From Salinicoccus luteus DSM 17002 (GTDB lineage: Bacteria > Bacillota > Bacilli > Staphylococcales > Salinicoccaceae): a stretch of DNA of 64,000 bases. A program made the translations under genes and the position numbers. The stretch spans positions 94,544 through 158,543 of the forward strand of contig NZ_KL544008.1 in assembly GCF_000712035.1 (NCBI RefSeq), written 5' to 3'. The notes under the pieces were generated by a model. It was not told the origin of the DNA, did no database searches, and worked only from the letters and a program-made list of their open reading frames with translations. Shown piece by piece: positions 34,795 to 43,177 of the stretch (positions are counted from its first letter, which is position 1; every line of letters begins with the position of its first letter).

Positions 34795-35950
34795 GGAATT
34801 TGCCATCACCGTGTATCTCGCGGTGGTCCGCCTCATCTTCACCTTGTGCAGGGTGTTCCCGGTCAGGAACAAGACGGTCATGCTGGCATCGTTCGGCGAC
34901 AACATCCAGGAAGTCATCCATGAAGTGAACCGGCGTACCGACGCCCATGTCATCGTGCTGAAGGAGCCGTCGTGCAGGAGGACATTCGAAGGTGTGGAAA
35001 ATGAAAACATCATCCACTTCTCGCCGGTGCATCTCCCGGCATTCATCCGTGGGCTCTACCACCTTGCCACAGCCAGAGTGATATTCGTCGACAACTACCA
35101 CCTGATCCTCGCTGCGTGCAACTTCAGCAGGCGGACGACATGCGTCCAGCTATGGCATGCCAATGGTGCCGTCAAACTGTTCGGACTCCGAGACAAGACG
35201 ATCCAAGGCCGGCCGAAGTCCGCCCACAGGCGCTTCAGGCAGGTGTATGACCGGTTCCATAAGATTGTCGTCAGCTCGGATGAGATGGCTGAGATCTTTA
35301 AGCAGGCGTTCGGTCTGGATGATAGCAATATGCTCAGAACCGGCGTGCCGCGTACGGACTTCTTCCACTCGGAGGAGCGGCTTGGAGCAGCCAGAGACAG
35401 GATGCATCAGGAACTGCCCGAAATCGGAGGCAAGACCGTCATCCTGTATGCACCGACGTTTCGGGATGGCGGATTCACGGTACATGATTTGCCGATTGAT
35501 ATCGGCATGATGGAGCAGGCGCTCGGTGAGACCCACCATCTGCTCATCCATCTGCATCCGGCAGTGGACTTCGAAGGGAACGAAGCGACTGATTTTGCGA
35601 CGGATACCACGGGGCGGCATGACATCTCCGCACTGCTCAGCGTGACGGATATACTCATCACGGACTATTCATCGATTCCGTTCGAGTTCTCAACACTCTG
35701 CCGGCCGATGATCTTCTATCCATATGACCTTGAGGAATACGAATCGACGCGTGGCCTGTGGTTCGACTACTATAAAATGGCACCGGGGCCCGTCGTCCAG
35801 ACGACGGAGGCGCTCATCAGAACGATCGAGGAAGAACCGTTCGACCCGGAAGTGATCGAAGCGTTCGACCGCACATGGAACAAGTATGCGGACGGACATG
35901 CGGCAAAAAAACTGATTGATGCATTATACAAAAACACGCTTGAGGACTAG
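34787..35950 (+). CDS. tarB: CDP-glycerol:ManNAc-GlcNAc-lipid glycerophosphotransferase TarB
   Basis: Adds the first glycerol phosphate to the ManNAc-GlcNAc-PP-lipid. 387 aa. It starts MIREFAITVYLAVVRLIFTL, a membrane-associating helix. CVQLWHANGAVKLFGLRDK is characteristic of TarB. VILYAPTFRDGGF and ITDYSSIPFEFSTLCRPMIF follow. No good ribosome binding site is seen, so it probably relies on coupling to tarD, which it overlaps by eight bases. It ends NTLED, encoded inside the palindromic terminator shared with the convergent polymerase gene. Confidence 0.9.
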   Translation: MIREFAITVYLAVVRLIFTLCRVFPVRNKTVMLASFGDNIQEVIHEVNRRTDAHVIVLKEPSCRRTFEGVENENIIHFSPVHLPAFIRGLYHLATARVIFVDNYHLILAACNFSRRTTCVQLWHANGAVKLFGLRDKTIQGRPKSAHRRFRQVYDRFHKIVVSSDEMAEIFKQAFGLDDSNMLRTGVPRTDFFHSEERLGAARDRMHQELPEIGGKTVILYAPTFRDGGFTVHDLPIDIGMMEQALGETHHLLIHLHPAVDFEGNEATDFATDTTGRHDISALLSVTDILITDYSSIPFEFSTLCRPMIFYPYDLEEYESTRGLWFDYYKMAPGPVVQTTEALIRTIEEEPFDPEVIEAFDRTWNKYADGHAAKKLIDALYKNTLED

Positions 35951-35965
35951 TCCTCAAGCGTGTTT
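35932..35965. terminator. Palindromic terminator shared by two convergent CDS ends
   Basis: A 34-base perfect palindrome centred on CTAG, followed by ATTTTTTT on the plus strand and by TTTTGT on the minus strand. Both genes read into it and both stop at its central TAG, so their last 4 bases overlap and both proteins end NTLED. Confidence 0.92.
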
Positions 35966-38622
35966 ATTTTTTTCTTCACGGCTTCATAGATGCGTCTGCG
36001 GTTGTTGTGGTCCTGGTATTCGAATATGCCGGACAGGTCAACCGTCCGTGGTTGGAAGTGGTTCCGGATATATAGTTCGATGTAGTCGACCAGATCCTCC
36101 TCGGTCTTCGCAACGTCCCCGATGAATGTCTGATACAGGGGACGCAGCCGGCCCTGCCTGAAGAACTGGCGGACATCAAAGTGATAGTAGATGACCGGCT
36201 TGTTCATCAGCGTAAAGTCGAAGCTGACACTGGAGTAGTCCGTAATCAGCAGGGAGTGCTCGATGAGGAGATCCTGTACCGTCCGCTCGCCGAGTCGCAC
36301 GAAGTGGATGTTTTCACCCTGATCCAGGTACTCCTCGTTGAAATACCGCTGGGCGCGGTAGTGCGGGTAGAAGTTCAGATGTACATCATGGGTCTCAAGT
36401 AGCTGGTTCAGCCGCTCGTTATGGATCAGGCTGTGATAGCGGGCATAATACCTGCTTTTGAAGAAAGCTTCATCAGTGCTGATCCAGTCCCGCCATGTCG
36501 GCATGAGGAGGATATCCTTCGTCTTATTATGGTGGGGGAGGTGGTCGAAGCGGGCGAGCCCCGTAACGGCGACTTCCTCCTCCTCATATCCCATCTTGCG
36601 CATGACAACGTCATATTTCTCCGCCTCACTGCTGACAATGAACAGATCGAACGGGAGGTCATAGTACTTCTTGTCGTACTCCACCGGCTTCCTGCCAAGG
36701 ACGCCATGCTGGAGGAATACCTTGATTGTATCCTCATAATGGAAGAAGCCCCGTGCCGTCTTGTACGGCAGCAGATTCTCAAGATCATGCGTGCCGAGGA
36801 GGACGCCTGCCCTGAAGGAAAGGTCGAAATGCTGCTTTGACCCGAAGGCGAGCACGTTCTCCTCATCCTTGATCTTCTCGTAGTCCCCGGCGGTATCCTC
36901 GATGACATAGTAGGCGTTGATGTCCGTATTTTCTTTCAGCCATGTAAACAGGGCATAGCCATTGTCCTGGGCCGTATCATACCGTTCGCCGAGCAGCCAG
37001 ATGTTCATATCCTTCCGGCTTGTATCTTCCGGTATGTCGACGGAAGCAGGAATCATGAAGCTCTCTATCTTCAGGTTGTTGTAGGGCGTCGTTGTAATCA
37101 GGTGATGATGTACATTACCCGCATCATCGATTACTTCATGAAGGTCGTAGTAGTTATCCTTCCTGTAGTCGGAATGCTCATATTTGATCTTCTCCCGCCG
37201 CAGCACTTCGCCGCTCGAGTGGATGATTTCGATGAATACGTCGATGATCGTCTTGTCCTTGCTCTTGATACTGATGAGGTCGACTGTTTTAAGGTCCACG
37301 GTGAATTCACTGCTGATTTCGGTGCGTATAGAGTCTTCGGAATACCGGTCGACGAAGGTCATATACGGCGTGCTGTCGATGAAGGCCTCATCTCCGCCGA
37401 TATACCCTTCGAAGCTGAAGTCTTGGATTCCTGTCACCTGGCGCCGCAAATGGCGTCTCGTAACCTTGAAGCCGAGCAGGTCATCCCGACGCCTATAGAA
37501 CCATATCTTGAACTTTTCATGATGGAAAGGCACCCATATCCGGTCGTTGAACCCGAATGTCTCAAGGTCACTGATATCCGGCTGCAGACGGATCGGTTCT
37601 GCTCCAGCGGTCTCAAGCATGAACCGTTTCCGCGATATATTAGTGATCAGTGGAGAGAGCGGTACACTGACCGACACGCCGTCTCCCGTCTGCCGATCAG
37701 GAAGCGGAATGCGGGTGGTCTCCTCCGTTGAAGTATCCACAACCAGCAATGCTGACAACTCAACGGATGAATCAACGGAGAAATGCATCCGCACGGCTTC
37801 ATCCTCGACTGTGCTATAAAATTCAAATACCTCGGTTCTGTGGCTTGTGACTTCCGCAGTCAGCCGGCCATCCCGTTCAGAGTAGGTGATTTCATGATTC
37901 AATGTATGCATGGAAAGCGGCGGGCCCGTGTAACGGATCGGCACCAGTTCAAAATCCTTCAGCAGATATACATCCGGCCGTCCTGTGATCAATTCCGAGA
38001 AATCCGTAACCTGCAGAGTGGAAGGGTCATCAGAAGCATTATCCATTGTCTTGAGCTTGCTCTGATAGAAGAAGGCGAGCTCATATTCCGCCAGATCATC
38101 CATGCCTTCGGCACCGAGTTCAAGCTGGCTGTAGCGGCCGTTAAGATGCGTGAGTTCCACGGGCTGATCCATCTTGAATCTGTATTCAGGCAGCAGGTTG
38201 GCAAGTGACAAGTTGCCGCGGATGATGGATACATTGAAGTAGCGGCGGTTGGAGAAGAAGGACCGGCGCTGTTCATATGTCCCAACATCCGAACGGACAA
38301 TCAGCCGTTTTTGTCCAAGCATCATTTTTATCGTCGACCGGCCCTCCGTCTGGTCGATGATGGCATACGGAATCTGAATCTTGATGCTGTTGTTATGCAA
38401 CTGGTAATCCAATTCATAGAGTGCCTGGTCGTTCGATAATGTAACCTGGAGTCTTTTCTCCAATCCGACCCGGATAAAGTTTTTAAATGAAAGGTTCACA
38501 GTAATATGATCTTCATGCGCAGTAATGTCATGCATCAACAGTTTCTTGACCAGACGTTCCCGTACACGTCTGGGAATGGTCTTTCTGACTATTTTTCTCA
38601 GGGTCTTCTTTAACCTCCCCAT
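35947..38622 (-). CDS. Poly(polyol-phosphate) polymerase of WTA, TagF/TarL-like, long form
   Basis: 891 aa. It polymerises glycerol or ribitol phosphate from the CDP donor. The C-terminal ~380 residues are the Glyphos_transf domain: VFLQHGVLGRKPVEYDKKYY, ILLMPTWRDWIS and ITDYSSVSFDFTLMNKPVIY. The N-terminal ~500 residues are mostly beta-rich, without a membrane helix; KKTLRKIVRKTIPRRVRERL at the start is a basic amphipathic segment for membrane binding. It is longer than B. subtilis TagF (746 aa) or S. aureus TarL (562 aa). Without tarI/tarJ in the window, a glycerol-phosphate chain is favoured, but not proven. ATG 38622 is spaced seven bases from AGGAGG; a TTG one codon earlier is less likely. 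Confidence 0.88.
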   Translation of the reverse strand: MGRLKKTLRKIVRKTIPRRVRERLVKKLLMHDITAHEDHITVNLSFKNFIRVGLEKRLQVTLSNDQALYELDYQLHNNSIKIQIPYAIIDQTEGRSTIKMMLGQKRLIVRSDVGTYEQRRSFFSNRRYFNVSIIRGNLSLANLLPEYRFKMDQPVELTHLNGRYSQLELGAEGMDDLAEYELAFFYQSKLKTMDNASDDPSTLQVTDFSELITGRPDVYLLKDFELVPIRYTGPPLSMHTLNHEITYSERDGRLTAEVTSHRTEVFEFYSTVEDEAVRMHFSVDSSVELSALLVVDTSTEETTRIPLPDRQTGDGVSVSVPLSPLITNISRKRFMLETAGAEPIRLQPDISDLETFGFNDRIWVPFHHEKFKIWFYRRRDDLLGFKVTRRHLRRQVTGIQDFSFEGYIGGDEAFIDSTPYMTFVDRYSEDSIRTEISSEFTVDLKTVDLISIKSKDKTIIDVFIEIIHSSGEVLRREKIKYEHSDYRKDNYYDLHEVIDDAGNVHHHLITTTPYNNLKIESFMIPASVDIPEDTSRKDMNIWLLGERYDTAQDNGYALFTWLKENTDINAYYVIEDTAGDYEKIKDEENVLAFGSKQHFDLSFRAGVLLGTHDLENLLPYKTARGFFHYEDTIKVFLQHGVLGRKPVEYDKKYYDLPFDLFIVSSEAEKYDVVMRKMGYEEEEVAVTGLARFDHLPHHNKTKDILLMPTWRDWISTDEAFFKSRYYARYHSLIHNERLNQLLETHDVHLNFYPHYRAQRYFNEEYLDQGENIHFVRLGERTVQDLLIEHSLLITDYSSVSFDFTLMNKPVIYYHFDVRQFFRQGRLRPLYQTFIGDVAKTEEDLVDYIELYIRNHFQPRTVDLSGIFEYQDHNNRRRIYEAVKKKINTLED

Positions 38623-38765
38623 CAATCCACCTCCTTTTCGAATGACTTATTAATATTCTACCCGATTCACCACTGTATAGTGTCCAGGTCCTTTTTACGT
38701 TCATGTATAAAGTATATCAGGGGTGACGCTTTTCTTCATTATAATATAAAAGACGATGAAATATA

Positions 38766-38807
38766 AAAAGGTTCGACAATACCCAAATAGAGTATTTCGA
38801 ACCTTTT
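38766..38807. terminator. Bidirectional hairpin upstream of the polymerase gene
   Basis: AAAAGGTTCGA and AATAC pair with GTATT and TCGAACCTTTT around a loop, one C bulged. It lies in the 292-base gap 38623-38914. That gap otherwise holds a short GGACAG/CTGTCC hairpin (38854-38870) and AT-rich promoter-like sequence for the polymerase; no gene is seen. Confidence 0.6.
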
Positions 38808-38883
38808 GGCGTGCTTCCAGACTATTTGGCTGAATCATTCGGACGGACAGCTCATCTGTCCTTGATAAAAGAGGACGTAAAAA

Positions 38884-38907
38884 ATGGGCTGAAGCTTCTC
38901 AGCCCCA
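38884..38907 (-). terminator. Terminator of the HicB-like gene
   Basis: On the minus strand GGGCTGA pairs with TCAGCCC around GAAGCT and is followed by ATTTTTTAC, just after the stop codon. Confidence 0.8.
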
Positions 38908-38914
38908 TACCCCT

Positions 38915-39151
38915 TTAACGCTCGAAATTCTTTGGCAGCGGAACATAATCATCATTCTCTATCATATTCCTGAACCATATTTCCTTGCTCTGCTTGAGAT
39001 CCTGGATTGCCTCTTCCTTCGTGTCGCCCACGCCTTCGATTCCGAACAGTTCCTCGTGGAATGCAACGTAGTACACCGTCCCGTCAAAATCCCTTTCCTC
39101 TGCGACAATCACCTCATAGTTGAGGTTCATTTGGTCATCGACTGTCCTCAT
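38915..39151 (-). CDS. HicB-like (type II antitoxin family) small protein, solitary
   Basis: 78 aa. The core NLNYEVIVAEERDFDGTVYY, AFHEELFGIEGVGDTKEEAI and QDLKQSKEIWF match the HicB-like fold (Y-x-V...P/E-x-G...G-x-T-x-x-E-A). A short charged tail follows and no DNA-binding domain is visible. No HicA toxin frame is seen beside it, so it is probably an orphan or of another role. AAGGAG lies upstream of the ATG; it has its own terminator. Confidence 0.7.
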   Translation of the reverse strand: MRTVDDQMNLNYEVIVAEERDFDGTVYYVAFHEELFGIEGVGDTKEEAIQDLKQSKEIWFRNMIENDDYVPLPKNFER

Positions 39152-39405
39152 TCCCCATCACTCCTTGAACACTTCATTTTTAATGACTCGCCTTGGCCTG
39201 ACAGCTTGAAGTATACAGTGCATCTAAGAAGTGCGGTGCAGAATATCTCTCTATGTACATCTTACCGCGTGTAATTTTATTATATAATGATTCACATAAA
39301 GTGTAAATGAATACTATGGGTAAAATGCTGAGTTTTTCCAAAATACGATCGGCAATTCCCAATCCATGAAAGTGTCTCCATGAATGGGAAAATTGGAGTC
39401 CCTTA

Positions 39406-39435
39406 TATAAAAAGTCCGGGTCTATGACCCGGACT
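39406..39435 (-). terminator. Terminator overlapping the stop of the 39422 gene
   Basis: AGTCCGGGTC pairs with GACCCGGACT around TAT, followed on the minus strand by TTTTTATAT. The TAG stop sits at the loop. The 270-base gap 39152-39421 otherwise has AT-rich sequence and a weak imperfect hairpin near 39350-39400, with no gene recognised. Confidence 0.85.
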
Positions 39436-39907
39436 GAAATTTCACCCCGCACCTCGGGGGAATGGTATCGTGCATCCATTTGTCATGAAGCAGATCCACA
39501 TATAAGTCATATGCTGCATTGCCGTACACCCGATCATCCCCGAAAACATAGAGTGGGGGTAGCGGCTCATGGTTCCACAGGTCGTCATCAAGATGTGATT
39601 CAATCAGTCTCTTCAGAGACTCGAGATCTTTCCTGAACGTCGGGCTTCGCCTGCCACCGCGTCGCTGGTGTTCCTTGTCGAACGCTTCAAGCAGACGGAA
39701 GGCATCTGTAATGTACGGGTTTCCTTCATTATATACGTGCTTCACAATCGGGTGATGCTGATACCGCGTATTCGTATCCAGCATTCCAATGAGACTCAGG
39801 TTCACCCGCAGTATCTGGTAGAGCTCCAGTACCTGCTTGGAGAGGCGGCGGTTGTCGAGATACCGGGCACTCTCCTTGTGGTCGGGACTCACTCTGAATA
39901 TCTGCAT
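39422..39907 (-). CDS. Conserved hypothetical, possibly related to pyrimidine-dimer glycosylase (Pyr_excise) proteins
   Basis: 161 aa, cytoplasmic. MQIFRVSPDHKESARYLDNR, RLSKQVLELYQIL, YQHHPIVKHVY and GNPYITDAFRLLEAF resemble phage and bacterial proteins annotated as endonuclease V-like pyrimidine-dimer glycosylases, which also start with a short strand and a D/H-rich helix. The resemblance is from memory and weak. The ATG abuts the ytoQ stop (TAG-ATG), so the two are translated together. Confidence 0.45.
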   Translation of the reverse strand: MQIFRVSPDHKESARYLDNRRLSKQVLELYQILRVNLSLIGMLDTNTRYQHHPIVKHVYNEGNPYITDAFRLLEAFDKEHQRRGGRRSPTFRKDLESLKRLIESHLDDDLWNHEPLPPLYVFGDDRVYGNAAYDLYVDLLHDKWMHDTIPPRCGVKFQSGS

Positions 39908-40348
39908 CTACTCGTAGATGTAGGCGAGGACATCGAGGGCCTGTTCGACTGTCTCCACCGTGATGTTCGCCTTGTTGGACAATTCTTTAAGCGGGTGGAT
40001 CAGTTCCTCGGGACGCACGATGATGAGCGGCTTGCCGAGTGTCACGGCGGCACTCGCATCCATTGCCGTATTCCATTGCTTGTATTTCTCGCCGAACAGC
40101 GCAATTACGACATCCGACTTCTGCATCAGCACCTGTGTGCGGAGGTTGTTCACTGCAGAAGCGGCATCATCCTTGAAGTAGCCGCCCGGCTGCTCGCCCA
40201 GAATATCCTCCCCGATATTATCGGAACGCTCATGATTCGTCTGCGGGCCGACGAAGGCGAGAGGCAGCTCCTTCTCCCCCGCAATCTTTTTTACTTCCTC
40301 ACGCCAGTCATCATGGATCTGTCCTGCCAAATATACTGTAAGTTCCAT
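39908..40348 (-). CDS. ytoQ: YtoQ family protein
   Basis: 146 aa. MELTVYLAGQIHDDWREEVK, VGPQTNHERSDNIGEDILG, LMQKSDVVIALFGEKYKQWN and LGKPLIIVRPEELIHPLKEL are characteristic of YtoQ, related in fold to nucleoside 2-deoxyribosyltransferases (Rossmann-like). The reaction is not known. AGGAGG precedes the ATG. It forms a two-gene operon with the possible DNA-repair protein downstream, hinting at damaged-nucleotide handling (inference). Confidence 0.85.
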   Translation of the reverse strand: MELTVYLAGQIHDDWREEVKKIAGEKELPLAFVGPQTNHERSDNIGEDILGEQPGGYFKDDAASAVNNLRTQVLMQKSDVVIALFGEKYKQWNTAMDASAAVTLGKPLIIVRPEELIHPLKELSNKANITVETVEQALDVLAYIYE

Positions 40349-40418
40349 AGCTCATCCTCCTAAGTTGTGTTACTTCAATAATATCTGAAAATGAAAAACT
40401 TTCAAATCATCCATATGT

Positions 40419-40442
40419 AAAGGACACCAGACCAGGTGTCCT
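40419..40442 (-). terminator. Terminator of the flavodoxin-family gene
   Basis: AGGACACC pairs with GGTGTCCT around a six-base loop; a short T run (TTTACAT) follows on the minus strand. Confidence 0.65.
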
Positions 40443-40447
40443 CATGG

Positions 40448-41068
40448 TCATTCCATCGTATTGCCTTCTGCCGGTATCGGATGCTCCTTGAATATCTTCG
40501 CCAGATGCATGGTGTTGTAGGCGAGCATCCGTACATGTGATTTCGTAAATTCATTGTCCTGGCCGGCTTCCATGTAGGACGGTCCGGGACCGGCGTCACC
40601 CACCCAGTACGTGTCGACATTTGGCGGAATGGTGAAGCCGTTATGGGCCAGGCCGTAAAGAATACTTTGTGCGGCATGCTTGGCCCCGTCCTCATTGCCG
40701 GTGACGACTACGCCACCGACCTTGTTGTAGAAGATGGATTGTCCCTTGTCGTTGGTCAGGGAAGCACTGCCGTAGAGACGTTCGATGATGAGTGTCGCTA
40801 CGCTGCTCTTCTCACCCAGCCATACCGGTGAACCAATGAGGACGATGTCTGCCGCTTTGACTTTTTCTAAAATCTGCGGGAACTCATCGCCTTCGCCCAT
40901 ATCATCGGCGATGCCGTAGCGGATGTTGTAGTCGGTGAGCCGGATCGATTCCGTCTCCACATCGTGCTCGTGATAGATGTTGAAGACCTCCCGGGCGAGT
41001 GCCTCGGTGTTTGATGCGTCTTCTCCATACTTTAGTGTCGCATTCAGAAATACTGCCTTCAGTTTCAT
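40448..41068 (-). CDS. Flavodoxin-like fold NAD(P)H-dependent FMN reductase family protein
   Basis: 206 aa, cytoplasmic. KAVFLNATLKYGEDASNTEA is the FMN phosphate loop, DIVLIGSPVWLGEKSS the second FMN loop, and VGGVVVTGNEDGAKHAAQS the third. ATG 41068 is spaced seven bases from GGAGG (a second ATG at 41071 is three bases closer). Substrate is unknown: quinone, nitro-compound or flavin reduction are typical. Flanked by terminators, so a single-gene unit. Confidence 0.8.
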   Translation of the reverse strand: MKLKAVFLNATLKYGEDASNTEALAREVFNIYHEHDVETESIRLTDYNIRYGIADDMGEGDEFPQILEKVKAADIVLIGSPVWLGEKSSVATLIIERLYGSASLTNDKGQSIFYNKVGGVVVTGNEDGAKHAAQSILYGLAHNGFTIPPNVDTYWVGDAGPGPSYMEAGQDNEFTKSHVRMLAYNTMHLAKIFKEHPIPAEGNTME

Positions 41069-41123
41069 CATATGACCTCCAATAGCCGTAATACATATCT
41101 CTACCACTGTTGACGTACAAAAA

Positions 41124-41149
41124 AACCAGCAAGGAAATTCCTGCTGGTT
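41124..41149 (-). terminator. Terminator of the YkvI-like gene
   Basis: AACCAGCAGGAA pairs with TTCC(T)TGCTGGTT with one bulge and is followed by seven T on the minus strand. Confidence 0.8.
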
Positions 41150-41157
41150 CATTATAT

Positions 41158-42228
41158 CTATACGAGTTGTTTTCTTGTGAATTTGTTCGCCACCCATCGG
41201 ATGGTGAGTCCAGCTGCGATGAACAGGCCGATGTATCCGAATATCGGATAGAATATGTTGACCAGGTCCACAAATCCGACGAAGCTCAGTGCATAGCCGA
41301 ATAGCAGACCACCTGCAAGCATGATCTTGTACTTGCCGGAGTAGGCGACTGTAAAACGTGTCAGGAATGGGTACATCAGTCCCACAGCTGTATTGTAGAT
41401 AACTAGCAGCATGACGATGGATAACCCCAGACTCAGTGCCGGGTGGATGCCGTCTGCCAGAAGCAGGGTAGGCAGTGCCGCCGCGTTGGCAGCATTCAGG
41501 TTCGCAAGCATGCCGCCGTTGATCAGTATCATCAGCAACATGATGATGATCCCCCCGACCAATGCTCCGCGCCTTGCCGCCTTATGTTTCGACGCTTCAG
41601 AGCCCATGATGGACAGAAAGCTGAATGCGGTCGCAAGCACGAGGCCGCTGTACGTGATCGCATCCCACCACCAGTGTCCGGATGGGGTACGGTCGATCTG
41701 GGCATATTGGTTCACTTCACCCATTGGTACAGCAGGGTTGAATACGTTGAATGCCGCAATGATGAGTACGAATGCCACCAGGAACGGTGTCACCGCACCG
41801 AGTACCGCAACGATCTTATTGAAGTCGAGCAGCAGGGTGACGAACACCGCCACCATCATGATCAGCGACCCGAGCCATGGCGCTACGCCGAAACTTTCGT
41901 AGAATGCAGAGCCCGCACCTGCGAGCATGATCACGGCGATGCCATATAGGAAAAAGACAAGTATGTAGTCGATTGCCTTTCCGATCATATCTCCAAACAT
42001 TGTGTTGATCGGTTTCTCGTGGGAATCCGCTTTCAATCGGTAGCCAAGTTTAGCCGCTTGCCGGCCGACAAACATGATGATCAACGCCGAAAGGATAATT
42101 GCAGCATAGCTCCATGTCCCATAGTTCGTGAAGAACTGGAGTATTTCCTGGCCCGTGGAAAACCCGGCCCCTACAATGACCCCCGTGTAGGCAAATCCAA
42201 TCATCATTGATTCTCGTCGATAACTCAA
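41158..42228 (-). CDS. YkvI family membrane protein (LeuT/APC-like transporter)
   Basis: 356 aa with about ten helices. MMIGFAYTGVIVGAGFSTGQ, with the broken first helix (VGAGF), and EILQFFTNYG match YkvI proteins, distant APC-superfamily transporters. Ions or amino acids are likely substrates; the actual substrate is unknown. The start is TTG 42228, seven bases after GGAGG; there is no nearer ATG with a site. Divergent from the capsule operon. Confidence 0.8.
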   Translation of the reverse strand: MSYRRESMMIGFAYTGVIVGAGFSTGQEILQFFTNYGTWSYAAIILSALIIMFVGRQAAKLGYRLKADSHEKPINTMFGDMIGKAIDYILVFFLYGIAVIMLAGAGSAFYESFGVAPWLGSLIMMVAVFVTLLLDFNKIVAVLGAVTPFLVAFVLIIAAFNVFNPAVPMGEVNQYAQIDRTPSGHWWWDAITYSGLVLATAFSFLSIMGSEASKHKAARRGALVGGIIIMLLMILINGGMLANLNAANAAALPTLLLADGIHPALSLGLSIVMLLVIYNTAVGLMYPFLTRFTVAYSGKYKIMLAGGLLFGYALSFVGFVDLVNIFYPIFGYIGLFIAAGLTIRWVANKFTRKQLV

Positions 42229-42487
42229 AAAATCTCCTCCGTATTTGGTTTTTGACTTTAGTTATATAGACGTTATATTAAAATATAAACAACATTCTGC
42301 GAATTAGGCAAGGGAATAGTGAAATATTTCTCATTATAATGAGTGATCATATCAATAAACAGAACACTCATAAAAAGCGCTTTCATTGATAAATTCCCGA
42401 AATACTGTGCAAAAATCCACCTTAATCTGATATAGTAATAAACTGTAAACATATATAATATTTCTACATATAAATATGGAGGCCAAC
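42229..42487. promoter_or_regulatory. Divergent control region of the capsule operon
   Basis: 259 AT-rich bases between ykvI-like and capA. TATAAT at 42454-42459, 29 bases before ATG 42488, is the likely -10 (the -35 position TATAGT is poor, so an activator may be needed). A perfect 14-base palindrome CTCATTATAATGAG lies at 42330-42343. No gene is seen. Confidence 0.5.
42330..42343. promoter_or_regulatory. Palindrome CTCATTATAATGAG, possible operator
   Basis: Perfect 14-base inverted repeat about 110 bases upstream of the putative capA -10, placed between the two divergent promoters. Its centre contains TATAAT, so it may also be part of a promoter. Confidence 0.35.
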
Positions 42488-43162
42488 ATGGAAGAAACAT
42501 TGAATTTGGAAGACATTCTTGAAGTGATCAAGAAGAACCTGGCGATGATCATCGCCCTTGTACTACTCTTTGGTGCAGCCGCTGCATTCGCCACCGCATT
42601 TCTCATGACCCCGCAATATGAAGCCAACACACAGATCCTCGTCAGCCAATCCCAGGAGACGGAAGCCGTCAACAATCAGGACATACAGGCCAGCCTTCAG
42701 CTGATCAATACATATAGGGACATCATCAAGAGCCCAACAGTGCTCGATGATGTGGTAAGCAACCTTGATCTGGAACAGGATACAGCGGCACTTGCCAACC
42801 AGATTACAGTGAATAACCAGGACCAGTCCCAGGTCGTGACAGTGACGGTCACCAATGAAAATCCGCAAGATGCTGAAACCATCGCCAATGAAATCGCCGA
42901 TGTGTTCCAGGAGCGCGTGCAGGAAGTGATGAACGTCGATAACGTCTCCATTCTCGCTCCGGCAGATGTCGGAGAAGAACCATCACCTGTATCTCCACAG
43001 CCGCTCATCAACATCGCCATCGGCATGATTCTTGGTGGACTGCTTGGGCTTGGTATTGCGTTCCTGCGAGCGTTCATGGATAAGCGTGTTACGACAGAAG
43101 AAGAAATGCAGAGGAAACTCGAACTGCCGGTCCTCGGTACGATTGCGAAATTTGAAAAGTAG
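42488..43162 (+). CDS. capA: Capsule chain-length/tyrosine-kinase activator CapA
   Basis: 224 aa, membrane protein with two helices (~20-42 and ~178-198) around an extracellular Wzz-type domain. It begins ETLNLEDILEVIKKNLAMII; PSPVSPQPLINIAIGMILGG precedes the second helix (proline-rich Wzz motif). The cytoplasmic end activates the kinase CapB. ATG 42488 lies six bases after GGAGG. First gene of the capsule operon. Confidence 0.93.
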   Translation: MEETLNLEDILEVIKKNLAMIIALVLLFGAAAAFATAFLMTPQYEANTQILVSQSQETEAVNNQDIQASLQLINTYRDIIKSPTVLDDVVSNLDLEQDTAALANQITVNNQDQSQVVTVTVTNENPQDAETIANEIADVFQERVQEVMNVDNVSILAPADVGEEPSPVSPQPLINIAIGMILGGLLGLGIAFLRAFMDKRVTTEEEMQRKLELPVLGTIAKFEK

Positions 43163-43177
43163 GAAGGAAACTGAATC

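Noticed and set aside
37102-37731. Plus-strand frames of up to 209 codons opposite the WTA polymerase, and similar ones opposite tarF, ytoQ and ykvI
   Set aside because: All are antisense shadows in G+C-rich coding DNA without start sites or domains.
39180-39479. Minus-strand frame of 99 codons overlapping the end of the 161-aa gene
   Set aside because: Overlaps the terminator and another gene's end, with no ribosome site or known motifs.
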